Shown in pieces: positions 10,376 to 22,265 of a stretch of DNA of 64,000 nt. The notes under the pieces were generated by a model, which worked only from the letters and a program-made list of their open reading frames with translations, was not told the DNA's origin and ran no database searches. Origin of the DNA: Helianthus annuus (lineage: Eukaryota; Streptophyta; Magnoliopsida; Asterales; Asteraceae). Position 1 is the stretch's first letter. The number at the start of each line of letters is the position of its first letter. The DNA lies in assembly GCF_002127325.2 (NCBI RefSeq), contig NC_035447.2:27548778-27612777 (forward strand), in the 5' to 3' direction. The position numbers were made by a program, and so were the translations under genes.

Positions 10376-11093
10376 ATGTTATTTGTGTAAAAGTCCCGTT
10401 TAGGGCAAACTCTTGTTAGTTAATTTTATTTGAAATGGTTAATTTAAGTTTTTCATTTTTAAATTATATGCATAAATATAATATACGAATAAATGAAAAA
10501 TAGCAATTATTATTTTAATTTGCCATTTTAATAATAAGAATCTTAAAAAGGTAAAACCTAGCTTGAATGTCATAATAAAGACCTGGCCATTATGGTAGAA
10601 CCTGTTTAAAAAGATTCAATCTCTGTTAACGTCTGTAAACATGTTAGCATTCTTGGCTAGTGTGATCTGTAAAATCACACATGTCACCCTTTTAATAAAT
10701 TATCCAAAAATCCATATTCTATATATATATATATATATTTGATTGTGACATAATGCCTACGGGTTACAATTAATGTCATATAAAACAAAAAGGCAGCCGT
10801 GAGTTATAGACCCCCTGCCAAGAAAAAGGATTGATTTGTTTTAATTATTCAAATTTTAATCCTATAAAAATCTAAATTCAAATTTAGAAATTTGTCCAAG
10901 TGACTAGGCCTATTGTGCCAATATATATTTCATTCTAGGGTAAAATAGCTAATAAAAGTCCTGAATGAAATTAATTAACTAATTAACTAATATGGCTCTT
11001 ATTTACCATGGTTAATAAATCGTCAAGAACGATAACACTGTTTAGGCTTCTAAATAGACCTTGTCCTTACTTTTATGTAGCACCTAAAGCCAG
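10376..11093 (+). other. AT-rich spacer between extra ORF and gag
   Basis: No ORF of note is present. A TA microsatellite lies near 10722-10737. The last bases, TTTTATGTAG (AG at 11079-11080) 13 nt before the gag ATG, resemble a splice acceptor and are conserved in copy 2. Confidence 0.6.
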
Positions 11094-14000
11094 ATGGCTA
11101 AGTCTGAAGAAGTAAACAGTCATTCAGAGGAAGGCCCAGATAACACTAGAATACATATAACTGGTGCGGAGCTACAAGCATTAGTAGAAAATGTTGTTGC
11201 CAAAGCCATTGAAAGGCAATATAGTGAACCAAGTAGGACCCGAAGTAGGACCCGGTCCGCGCCACATCCCAAGACCAAGGATCATTCGGAGGCTCATACC
11301 AAACCGCCCTCTAAGAAAGATGCATCTAAGAAAGATGAGCTCAAGAAGGATGATGAGCGACATTCATCCAACCAAAACAGTGTTCCATCAAGGGAGGTTG
11401 AGCATAAGTCAGAACCGTGTGGTAAGTCATGTACATACAAATACTTCGTCTCATGTAAACCCCGGGACTTTACTGGGGAGAAGGGAGCGGTTGACTGCAT
11501 GACCTGGTTGGACGAAATGGATACAGTGGTAGATATCAGCGGGTGTGCTGATCGGGATGTAGTGAAGTACGTATCCCAATCGTTCAAAGGGGACGCACTA
11601 GCATGGTGGAAATCTCTCTTACAAGCTGCCGGAAAGGCCACACTTTACAGTATGTCATGGGATCAGTTCGTAACCCTTATTAAAGAGAATTTTTGCCCAC
11701 AACATGAAGTTGAAAGGATTGAGTCAGACTTCGTATCTTTGGTGATGAAGAATCTAGACTGCCAGGCATACCTCACCACTTTCAATACTCTATCTCGATT
11801 GGTTCCATACTTGGTAACCCCAGAGCCGAAAAGGATTGCCCGTTTCATTGGGGGTTTGGCCCCTGAGATTAAGGCAAGTGTTAAGGCATCGAGGCCTACA
11901 ACGTTCAGATCAGTAGCTGATCTATCTCTCTCTCTCACCCAGGACGTAGTCAGGTTGAGAGCACTTAGGAACTCGGAAGAAAATAAGAGGAAGCGTGAGG
12001 ACGATACCTCACGGAGATCGGAGAAGAGACACCGAGGGAATAACGACCACAGGAAAGGGTCGGGATTTAAGAGAGATGGGCAACAATCAGGGGATAAGCC
12101 CAAATGCAAAACCTGCAAGAAGAATCATTTTGGGAAATGTCGCTTAGAGTCGAAATCGCAGACCCACACGAGACCTTGTGGAATCTGCAAATCTACTGAT
12201 CATACGACTTTGAAGTGTAAGGGTCTGAAGGATGCAACATGTTACGGTTGCAACGAGAAAGGGCACATAAAGTCTAATTGCCCAAAGAATGCTAAGAAAG
12301 CCGATGATGGAAAGAAGACCAATGCAAGAGTCTTCAAGATGGACGCTAAGGAAGCTGTTCAAGATGACAACGTGATTACAGGTACCTTTCTTGTAAACGA
12401 TGTTTTTGCTAGAGTATTGTTTGCTTCTGGAGCAGATAAGTCTTTTGTAGATAATAAGTTCTGTGAATTGTTGAAATTACCTGTAAAAGCCTTAAGTGTG
12501 AAGTATGAGGTGGAATTAGCTGATGGGACCATAGAAACCGCCTCAACTGTTTTAGATGGATGTGTTATATCCATTAGGAATCACTCTTTTCCATTATCCT
12601 TACTTCCCTTTAAGCTAGCCGGTTTTGATATAGTGATAGGTATGGATTGGTTATCGCATAACCAAGCCCAGATTTTGTGCAGCAGAAAGCAAGTGGTAGT
12701 TAAAACTCCGTCTGGTGAGTCACTCACTATCCAAGGAGATACCCAGCATGGATTGCCTGAGCAAGTGTCTATGCTCAAGGCATCCAGATGTCTGCAGAAG
12801 GGTTGTGTCATTTATATGGCACAAGTTACTATTGATGAGCCAAAGCCAAGGATTGAAGATATCCCTGTCATTTCAGAATACCCTGAAGTTTTCCCTGAAG
12901 AACTACCTGGTTTACCACCGGATAGGCAAGTGGAATTTCGAATTGACATCATTCCGGGTGCGGCGCCAGTAGCAAGAGCACCATATAGATTGGCACCAAC
13001 GGAGATGAAGGAGTTAAGGACGCAATTAGATGATCTGTTAGCTAAAGGTTTTATTAGACCTAGCTCGTCTCCCTGGGGAGCGCCGATTTTGTTTGTCAAA
13101 AAGAAGGATGGATCGATGCGTCTGTGCATCGATTACCGTGAGCTTAATAAAGTCACTATCAAGAATAGATATCCATTACCAAGAATTGACGACCTATTCG
13201 ATCAATTGCAAGGGGCAAGCTACTTTTCAAAGATCGACTTGAGGTCAGGCTATCACCAGTTGAAGGTCAAGGATGAAGATGTGCACAAGACAGCGTTTAG
13301 GACTCGTTATGGACATTATGAGTTCCTAGTGATGCCTTTTGGGCTCACTAACGCACCGGCCGCATTCATGGATCTCATGAATCGCGTCTGCAAGCCTTAT
13401 CTGGATAAATTCGTTATCGTCTTTATTGACGACATTCTTATTTACTCAAGGAACCAAGCTGACCACGAGAAACACCTCCGTTGTATTCTCAAACTTCTAC
13501 ATCATGAGAAACTCTATGCCAAATTTTCAAAGTGTGAATTTTGGCTTCGGGAAGTCCAATTCCTTGGACATGTGGTAAGTGAGCGTGGTATCCAAGTAGA
13601 TCCCGCTAAGGTAGAGGCAGTTATGAATTGGCAAGTGCCAAAGACACCTACCGAGATTCGCAGTTTCCTAGGATTAGCAGGATACTATAGGCGATTCATC
13701 GAGAATTTTTCAAGGATTGCTGCGCCTCTAACTTCGTTGACTCGTAAGAAGGTTAAGTTTGATTGGGGCCCTAAGTAGCAGGAATCCTTTGACGTTCTGA
13801 AGAAGAAGTTGAGCAATGCACCAGTGTTAACATTGCCCGATGGTATAGAAGAATTCGTGGTGTATTGCGATGCGTCACACTCTGGTATGGGCTGTGTACT
13901 CATGCAGAGAGGCAAGGTCATTGCCTACGCTTCACGACAGCTAAAGGTGCACGAGAAAAACTACACCACCCACGACTTGGAACTGGGTGCCGTTGTATTT

Positions 14001-15683
14001 GCATTGAAACTGTGGAGACACTACTTGTATGGAACCAAGTGTGTGATCTATCCGGATCACAAGAGCCTTCAACATTTGTTCAATCAGAAGGAATTGAACA
14101 TGCGGTAAAGACGATGGATGGAAACTTTAAATGATTACGACTGTGAGATAAGATACCATCCAGGCAAGGCAAACGTAGTTGCCGACGCCTTAAGCAGAAA
14201 AGAAAGAGTGAAACCGATAAGGATCAATGCCAAGCGCATAGAAATAAGGAATAATTTGAACGAAAGGGTGTTAGCTGCACAGAAGGAAGCTGTGTTGGAA
14301 GCTAATTATCCTGAAGAAAAGCTAGGAGTAACTTAGGAGCAGTTATCCTATGACAAAGATGGAATGCTAAGACTAAATGGACGAATATGGGTTCCAGTTT
14401 ATGGGGGACTTCGGGATGTTATCCTCCAGGAAGCCCACAGCTCCAAGTATTCCGTTCATCCTGGAGCTGATAAGATGTACCAGGATCTAAAGGCAAACTA
14501 CTGGTGGATTGGTTTGAAAAAGTCTGTAGCTGCGCATGTAGCTAAATGTTTGACTTGTGCGCAAGTCAAAGCTGAGCATCACAAGCCGTCAGGTTTGCTT
14601 CAACAACCTGAAATTCCCACGTGGAAGTGGGAAATGGTGACAATGGATTTCATCACCAAACTGCCAAAGACAAGGAAAGGAAACGATACCATATGGGTCA
14701 TAGTAGACAGGCTAACCAAGTCAGCACATTTCCTTCCCATAAAGGAAACTTTCAGCTCTGACATGTTAGCTCAATTGTACGTGGATAAGATTGTAGCTCT
14801 ACATGGTGTACCAGTGTCGATTATCTCTGACCGAGATACGAGATACACCTCTCATTTCTGGAAGAGTTTCCAACAGTCTTTGGGCACGCGCTTAAACTTT
14901 AGTACGGCTTACCATCCGCAGACAGACGGACAGAGTGAGCGTACCATCCAAACATTGGAAGACATTCTTCGAGCATGTGTGATTGATTTAGGTGGCAGTT
15001 GGGATAACCACCTACCCTTGATAGAGTTCTCCTATAACAATAGCTACCATACTAGTATTAAGGTTGCGCCTTTCGAGGCATTATATGGTAGAAAATGCAG
15101 AACACCCATCTGTTGGGCAGAGGTAGGAGAAGTTCAATTATCAGGACCAGATTTGGTTTTTGAAACAACGGACAAGATTGTCCAGATTCGCGATCGCTTG
15201 AAATCTGCCCAAGATAGGCAGAAAAGCTACGCTGATCCAAAGCGTAAGCCTTTTCACTTCGAAGTAGGTGACAAGGTATTGCTTAAGGTATCACCCTGGA
15301 AGGGAGTGATGCGATTTGGTAAGAAAGGCAAGCTAAGCCCGAGATACATAGGACCTTTTGAGGTTATCGAACGCGTCGGATCAGTTGCCTATAAGCTAAA
15401 CCTACCTGAGGAACTTAGTAGTATACATAATGTGTTCCACATCTATAATCTGAAGAAGTGTTTCGCTGACGAATCACTGGTCATACCGCATACAGATATA
15501 CGCATAGATGAAAGCTTGAAGTTTGTGGAATGACCATTGTCGATTGAGGATCGACAGGTGAAGAAGCTTCAAAGGAAGCATGTACCTATAGTTAAGGTCA
15601 AATGGGATGCCCGTAGAGGTCCCGAATACACATGGGAGGTAGAATCCACGATGAAAGAAAAATACCCTCATTTGTTCCAGTAA
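11094..15683 (+). pseudogene. gag-pol polyprotein of Tekay copy 1, four in-frame stops
   Basis: This is one 1,530-codon frame in the order gag, CCHC zinc knuckle ([14 protein letters not shown], about residue 383), protease, reverse transcriptase (catalytic FIDD at about 777-780), RNase H, integrase, chromodomain-like tail. The start ATG lies in a favourable ATGG context. The integrase keeps its Zn-binding H/H/C/C region, both Asp (MDFITK, SDRDTRY) and Glu (QSERTIQ), plus the GPF motif. Lesions are TAG at 13776 (after FDWGPK), TAA at 14106 (after LNMR), TAG at 14334 (after LGVT) and TGA at 15531 (before the tail); no frameshift is seen. The protease active site reads FASGADKSF, with Ala (GCT) at residue 444 where copy 2 has Asp (GAT). 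The copy therefore cannot make an active polyprotein without readthrough. Confidence 0.9.
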
Positions 15684-15705
15684 ATCTCGATGTCGAGATT
15701 TCTTT

Positions 15706-15719
15706 TAAGGGGGGGAGGA
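15706..15719 (+). promoter_or_regulatory. Polypurine tract
   Basis: AAGGGGGGGAGGA directly precedes the 3' LTR and would prime plus-strand DNA synthesis. Confidence 0.85.
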
Positions 15720-18700
15720 TGTAACACCTCGGAAATTTGCGTCCATTAATGCATTGACACGTGGCATAGGCTTTGGATATGTGAAAACATACTTTAGAGG
15801 GACTAAAGTTGACAAACAGTGAAACTATGGAACGTAAGGGTCCAAAGAGTCAACAATGGATAAATAGGCTCTACAATAACCCTACATGGTATTTATAACC
15901 CTAAACGGATAAATCATGGATCATACAAAGCGGAAAATGAAAGAAAGTGAGGAATTGCAAACTACAGGGGCCAATCGTGTCAACATGTTGAATTTATACC
16001 TCTGAGTGATCTTTTGGCAAACCCAAAGCTTTGTAATGATAAAATATACTCACTGGAATATGTGGTAAAAATTTCATGAAGTTTCGTGATCGTATGAGAA
16101 AGTTATGATCAAAACCGTGCAAGAAGGGCTAAATGCGTCAACGTCGAATTTCATCACTTTTCGGGTGAGCGCAAAGTTACCCAAGGACTTTTCCATGTTT
16201 GTAAATGTCCCAAGGTCCTTAAAAATCAAGTTTGAGGGTCTAATGAGCATGATTGATATCCAAAACCTCGTAGCAAAGGACCAAGGACCAAAACTTCAAC
16301 ATTAAAAGAGATTTGAGGATCAGATGGGGCTAGGCGTCATACCTAGGGCCCTAGGCGTGACGCGAGGCCTGCCCAGCGACAGAAATCGGGTTATTGCAGT
16401 TAAGGGCCTGATTCCGAGTTGTAACCAGCTGTTACCCACTCTAAATCCTCACCAATCAACTTACATGCATCTAGGGGCACTTGTAACCATCTTACAACAT
16501 CCCTAGGCTATTGTGGCAGTTCCTAATGAGATCAAAGTTCCATAAAAGGGGTCTTGTAGTTGTAAACATTCAAGACTTGCATTCTCAAAAATTCACAAGA
16601 GCAATTCTGGAGTTCTCTGGTCATCATCAAGGGCTTTGTACTTGTTATTAGGACTCTTGTAAGTGTTCATAACCTGCTCTAATTCGTTCTAGCTTAGTTA
16701 TTCAACCGAAAGTCAATCCGTCGTAAATTTAGTTTGACTTTTCGATTAAACGAAAATGGCTCAGTCATTTCTCGAATTGAAAGTACCTACAAGTTGGTAT
16801 TTATGTAGGTAGCAAACCCTCAAAGGGGTATTTTCAGATTCTCACTCTAAGCATGATGATTGTCGAGTCAAAGCTTTTCTTAAAAAGTCAACAGAATGTG
16901 TTTTTGCAAAATTTAGCATAAATGGTAATGTAGGTTACATGCAACCTGTTTGATCATCAAAATAGCTTTGTAATTAATTTAAGAACATGTTTTATCATGA
17001 TCAACTCGACAATTTTCAGTATAAACCCGGATCGGAACCGAAAGTCTTATAAAATGACTTTTTCTTTGACTCTCGATTCGGATCCGTGCATGCATGTTTG
17101 AGATCTGCCTTAGAGCTTATTTTGGACCATTTTTATATATGTACAACTCTCTGAGATTTTACAAACTTGGTTAAACACTTATCCGATTCATATGCATGTT
17201 ACCGGTCTTTGCTTAAATATGACTATTTTGCCCTTTTTGCTATAAAACGCGATTTTTGAAAAAGTGAAAGAGTAGAAACGTTTGCTACTGATTTATAAAC
17301 TTGCACCAAGAATTTGATATCAGTTTGAGGTCCAGATTTAGAGTTATGCTCAATATCGTAATTTGAAAGCTTTATGTTAAGTAAACGGCGTAATTAGCGT
17401 ATAGCCTATTTAAACCCACTTTTTGATATAAAACTTTTTACCCACTGATGTTATATAATATTTTGGGATTTTTGATGATTTTTATTTAATTTTTGGCTGA
17501 GCATAACATAGGTCTCTAAGTTTAATTCGGTAAATACCGAATTTACCCTTTTAAGCCATAAAATGAGTTTTATAAATCTTTTTGACCCCAAACCTTTTTC
17601 CACTGATTTCATTTGTTAAATAAATTATTTTGAGCATTCTGGAAATATAAAAATATCAGCCTTCTTTTGAAAATCCGGAAACGGCTCTAAATCGCCTATT
17701 TAAGCGTTTTTAACGCCTAGTATGCATTATGACCATATTAAACATATAAGGTTGATACCTACTGATATTCTTAGTATATTTTTATAAAATAACAGTAAGT
17801 ATAAGTTTTTGAACTCAGGTTTCCAGTTTTGACACTTTTAGCCCTTGTGAAATTACCAAAATACCCCTAAGGTGCATAGTTTGATTTTAAGTGATAAGTT
17901 TCATATATGGGACATACCCTACTGTTATAATATGTTAAATTAAGTATTTTTACTGTATGAATCAGACCTACAACTCAGATTACAAATTTAACTCTTTATA
18001 ATCTTTTAAATGACCAAAATGCCCTTATAAGGCATAAGTTGAGTTTAAATTCATTCGGGGCATAATAGAACATAACTTACCGATATTATGACATATTTAG
18101 AGCATATTATCTCACGGAACTTGCATATGACTCTTATGGTTACCCGTAACGCTCTTTTAGCGTTCGGTTCGGTTTATGTAACTAGTTTGCATAAATTGAA
18201 CGAAACGGGTCAAACATTATCATTTTTGTCTCAAAATCCAGAATGTATTTAGCATACCCATATTATACAAGTATTCAAACTTGTCGGGTCTAAATCACCT
18301 TCTATCCGGTCTTCGCTTAATCGTGCGTTTGAACCGTATCGTCCTTAAAACTAACCGGTCTAAGCTTAGGCTTAAATAAAGACCCGTTAGAAGTCTAATA
18401 GGTTATTATAAATCTTTGTTCCAGAATAGAAGGACCAGTAAAAGCTACCTTCACTTGCTAGTTGTGATTTATACTTACCAAGGTAAATACTTTTAACTTA
18501 TTTTCCCTATACGGGCTTGGGATACGGTATATAAAATACCGCTTGGTCCGGCATCGAATTCTTTAATCGAATAGAGGTTAAATTTATTGAGATGCCTTGT
18601 TTTGAATGTGTTTTATTGCTTAAAGCCTTTGGGAGGTTAATGACCATGTCCCGGATATCCTCGGCATTATCTTACGAGATAGCCACGACCTGAGCACGGG

Positions 18701-19249
18701 GTGTAGGCGTACACCTGTCAGTGTATAACTCTATATTGTGGTGTGTCTATTAATCTTTAACCCGGTCTACGGATCGGGCTACTGAACGCATAAGTAACAT
18801 GTAAATCCCTTACAAGATTATTATAAATAATTACCCCAAGTTATAAAAAAATTTTTATGCCATGTGCATTTAAATCAATTTTCAACCTTTTTCAAAATGA
18901 GTCAGTTAAATTGTATTTACCAGTGTAAACTGACGTATTTTCCCAAAAGGTTAAGTGCAGGTACTACACGAAATAGGCTGGGTGTCTTCTAGAGCGTCCA
19001 CAATAAGTCTCGCAAGCTTGGATGACAATAAATCTGTTGAACAATATCTTATTTTATTTTGATCGGCCTGTGGATCCGTTTCAACTATTAGTGATATTTA
19101 ATATTACACACTATTAATGTTGAAATGAATCTTTCTTTGTTTCCGCTGTGCATTTATTTATTTGTGTTGTTTGTCTATGATGATGCCAACTACGTCACTA
19201 TACTCCCCAGCGGGCCCACCGGTGACACGTGGAAAATAGGGGTGTGACA
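15720..19249 (+). repeat. 3' LTR of Tekay copy 1 (3530 bp)
   Basis: It is near identical to 5187-8725. It differs by a 9-bp gap near 16634, two single-base indels and about 34 substitutions by eye. Its end GGTGTGACA is followed by the AACAC duplication and the rest of the ULP1 exon. Confidence 0.95.
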
Positions 19250-19450
19250 AACACGGTCGATTGTTGGGTCTTTGTTATGCGCCATATGAAAACTTGGTTT
19301 GGCGTAACAGTTGATAAATGGGATAGTGGCTTCCCACTTGAGCCGAGCCCTAAGAAAGCAACCTTGACATGGTTAAGTGAGAAATACACGGTGAAGTTGG
19401 TAACTTCAAGCGCTAACAAGCATCGTGACCGCATATTGGGCGAAGCATAA

Positions 19451-19936
19451 GAATACGGGAAGGCGTTCAATTTGGGTTAATTAGTACGTTTGATGGTTAT
19501 TGACGATAATATACGTTTGATGGTAGATTGTTTTGGTATTTTTTTGGGTTTGTTATGGAATGTTTGTTTGCTAGGTTTGATAAACGTTATGGAACCGGCT
19601 TTTAGCTGATAATATAATATATTTTACTCGTACCTACCCTATGTATGTATTCAGTTCGTAATTTTGATACACATATGTGAAAAACTGTACAATAAATGAT
19701 TCACATATTAGCAGACTTAGTGCATAATGTAACAGAATTAGTACACCTGTGTACAGTTTTTAAGGAAGCTAACTACAATTGAACAAACTAATAGGAGCTG
19801 GCATTTTTTGTACACATGTGTACGGTTACGGGTATACTATGTACACATGTGCACTGGTGTGTATACACTATAGTACACATGTGTGCATTTATTTGTATAA
19901 TCGTTCACATGTGTACACATCGAAGAAATAACCATA
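19451..19936. other. Non-coding part of element A with TACACATGTG motifs
   Basis: This is the 3' flank of the ULP1 gene. At least five copies of TACACATGTG or close variants occur from about 19666 to 19920. No gene is seen. Confidence 0.5.
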
Positions 19937-20137
19937 CTACTTATGTATGCAGTAACAATAGCTGGTAGACTTTTCTGTTTTCAAGTCAGGCTCACACCCA
20001 TTCCTTCCTATTTCATCAAACACAAAACCTGCCGAATCAAACGAACCCATCTCACACAACGCCTTGATCATTATATTATACGAAACAATATCCGAATCAA
20101 ATGAACCCATCACAGAAATTAATTCCTTAAAAAACAT
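19937..20137 (-). pseudogene. PPR gene fragment 1
   Basis: The reverse strand encodes SYNIMIKALCEMGSFDSAGF and VFDEIGRNGCEPD, a recognisable 35-residue pentatricopeptide-repeat pattern (organelle RNA-binding family). It lacks most of a PPR protein and has no usable start. Its core repeats that of fragment 2 at 20512-20763, so the captured piece was duplicated or rearranged inside element A. Confidence 0.6.
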
Positions 20138-20511
20138 AATGATATATGCTAATTAAAAGAGTAAAACATCATGCAAAAACATCCCAGAAGCATTAATAAT
20201 AAGCCAAATGGATACAATTAAACTTTCTGTACATAAATTAATTTTAGAACCGGATAATAGGTCAGTCCCACCTTCAAACAATTAAATCATGCTTTCGTAA
20301 ACCAAAAGAACATAGTAAAAAACAGATAAAATTCTAAGATAACATTACTAGTACACAAACCGGAAACCAAAATCAAAGGATTGGAAGACAGGGACCGGTT
20401 CCACCTTTCATATCCGCATCAGAACACTCGAGTAGCAATAGAGGCAGTTCAATATTTCCCACCCCATGTCCTCTTTTCTAGATATGTGCAATTGCGGCCA
20501 ACGGTTAATTC

Positions 20512-20763
20512 TCATATAGTGTTCTCTGATCGTTCCATCTCACACAACGCCTTGATCATTATATTATACGAAAAAATATCCGGATTCACACCCATCTTCC
20601 TAGTCAACTCTCTAAAAATCCCATCAACCATATCAAACTTCTTGGCACTAACACAAGCACCAAGAAGCGCATTAAAAGACTTAACAGTCTGGCCACATTT
20701 TCTCTCAGGCATTTTGTCAAACACCTTGGATGCATGATCATACATGGCAGCTTTCCCATACAA
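20512..20763 (-). pseudogene. PPR gene fragment 2
   Basis: The reverse-strand frame reads YGKAAMYDHASKVFDKMPER, then FNALLGACVSAKKFDMVDGI and NPDIFSYNIMIKALCEM. These are two to three PPR motifs resembling small mitochondrial PPR proteins. It is truncated on both sides. It lies between the ULP1 gene and the right TIR, on the opposite strand, as expected for a host gene piece captured by a MULE. Confidence 0.65.
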
Positions 20764-20923
20764 ATAAGTTCAAAGATCCACTGTTGTAACGAAAACAATA
20801 ACAATAACATTTGGATAAACAATAACATGAAAAAACCTGCAGCAAAAAACGATAGGAATAGAATAAGAAAAAAACACAACATTCGTATACGTGTATTCAT
20901 CTTAAAGATCATAAAAAACACAC

Positions 20924-21043
20924 CTGGGCGATCCATTGTTATAACGAAAACCTTATCGTTAATCGGAACGTTGTCTTCGTGAACATCTTCGTCGGAATTA
21001 TCGGTATTATTTTCTGGGTCAGCCGTGGTTGAAATACTGGAAG
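20924..21043 (-). pseudogene. Possible captured first exon, unrecognised
   Basis: The reverse strand has an open stretch rich in Asp, Glu and Asn (TDNSDEDVHEDN, then KVFVITMDRP) ending at a good donor, CCCAG|GTGTGT. It is upstream of the PPR fragments on the same strand. I do not recognise it. Confidence 0.3.
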
Positions 21044-22265
21044 ATCAAAATTGAAGAACTAATCTTTGTATGGAATAACTGATCTTTTTCTGGGTCGGGT
21101 ATAATGGAAGAAATGATCTTCGTAGCAAAGGATATGAACTGGCTTTATAAAATCTGATTTCTGAACTAGATTTGTAGAAGAACTGATCGATTCTGATTTC
21201 TGGGTTTATAAAATTTGAAAGTTTGGTTCCACTGAACGATGATGATTTCTTTGATGATTTCTGGGTTTATGAAGTCTGAATACGTGTTTTTGATCTTTTC
21301 AATCGAATTTGAATTCTGGGTTTCTAAAAGATATTTTTATAATCAAATAAAAATAATGTAACTGAATTGAAGAATTTAAATAATGATTTAAATCTAATTT
21401 ATTATAAAATTCCAATCCTACCCCTTATCATCTTAAACAAAATCAAGGGCCAAGATTAGTTCACGCAGTTCACTTTCAAAAAGTTGTTCACGCTTGAACC
21501 TAATCCTATATATATATATATATATATATATATAGGTAAAGAGTATGATACAAATCCCACTATCGTACATTATGTACGCTACAACTGCAGCCATACACGT
21601 GTCCTGATTCAATTTTAACAAATAAGGGTATATCAGACATTTATTCTATCATTTACGACTGCGAATCATTGAATCCCGTCAATTATGGAGTTCGTTTCAT
21701 AACCGTTCCATTTAAGTATTCTTCGTTTTCAATTCGATTGCAGGGTTTTGATTGATTGATTCCACACAGAACGGCCATTTTCAGAGACTTATTGAATCGT
21801 CATTTAGGTGAGTTTTGGGGTTTTTTTTTATTTGAAGTTTTTTTTTATTATTAGATTTATAATCAGGGGTAGAAGTTAAGTGTTTATTGGAACTAATTGT
21901 TGTGTTACTATATCGCATGTGTCTTTTTATATATCGCATGTGATGTGTTAAAATAAACCAACTAGTAAAGGAATGGATCTGTTGCATAAATTCGCATGTT
22001 TAAATATAGTCATTTCGCACACAATGAAGTTTGGTATATAATTTCGCAAGTTTAATTCTAGATTTCGCAAACCTTAAAGATGTTTATCAATTGTAGCTTT
22101 TGATTTCGCATTCTTTATGAGTAATTATTTTTATTTTTGCACAGTGTGTTTCAATTATTGAAATCAAATAATTCAGTTCAATAATTGATTTCAATAATTC
22201 ATATCAATAATTTTTTTATTATATATTCTATGTTTTCATCACTATTGCAGACATGCAATTAAAAA

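Larger units (their letters stand above)
5187..19249 (+). mobile_element. Tekay-type Ty3/gypsy retrotransposon, copy 1
   Basis: This is a complete element: 5' LTR, tRNA-Met primer site, extra ORF, hairpin array, gag-pol with C-terminal chromodomain-like region, polypurine tract, 3' LTR. The flanking duplication AACAC is exact (5182-5186 and 19250-19254). The LTRs start TGTAACACC and end GGTGTGACA. By eye they differ at about 34 substitutions and three small indels in 3.5 kb (about 1%), so the insertion is young. It is nonetheless defective, with four in-frame stops in gag-pol and a changed protease active site. Confidence 0.95.
4445..19450 (+). pseudogene. ULP1-like (C48) cysteine protease gene split by a retrotransposon
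   Basis: This is a SUMO-protease-like C48 domain in exons. Exon pieces are 4445-about 4549 (begins MKDFQES; an in-frame stop follows if the next donor is missed), about 4714-4996, and 5077-5186. The last continues after the Tekay insertion at 19255-19450, ending at TAA. Exon 2 holds the catalytic His-Asp pair in YGHFFLVCFDLEN and VIDN; its donor is GTG|GTAAGC and the next acceptor is TTTCAG. Exon 3 resumes with VDCWVFVMRHM, carrying the catalytic Cys, but DCG has become DCW. The oxyanion-hole Gln expected six residues before Cys is not present. The 14-kb insertion lies immediately before the VDC motif, so the gene is broken. Homology to the element B gene is clear (LVCFDL versus LCFNLK, MRHM). 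Confidence 0.65.
3061..21509. mobile_element. Element A: ULP1/PPR-bearing TIR transposon
   Basis: The left end (GGGTTCTAGAGTGAACAAC through GTGAACTGATCTTGACCC) is matched by the inverted right end (about 21446-21509, GGCCAAGATTAGTTCACGC through TTGAACCTAATCC). Removing the nested Tekay copy leaves about 4.4 kb. The content in order is a promoter-like and 5' UTR region with a plausible donor (AAAG|GTACAC near 3410), a ULP1-protease gene, and PPR gene fragments on the opposite strand. Plant ULP1-carrying TIR elements are generally Mutator-like (MULE), which is the likely class here. The target duplication is unreadable in the TA repeats. No transposase is visible, so it is non-autonomous. Confidence 0.6.

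Noticed and set aside
11663..12118. 151-aa reverse-strand ORF inside gag
   Set aside because: It lies fully under the gag reading frame and has no recognisable domain.
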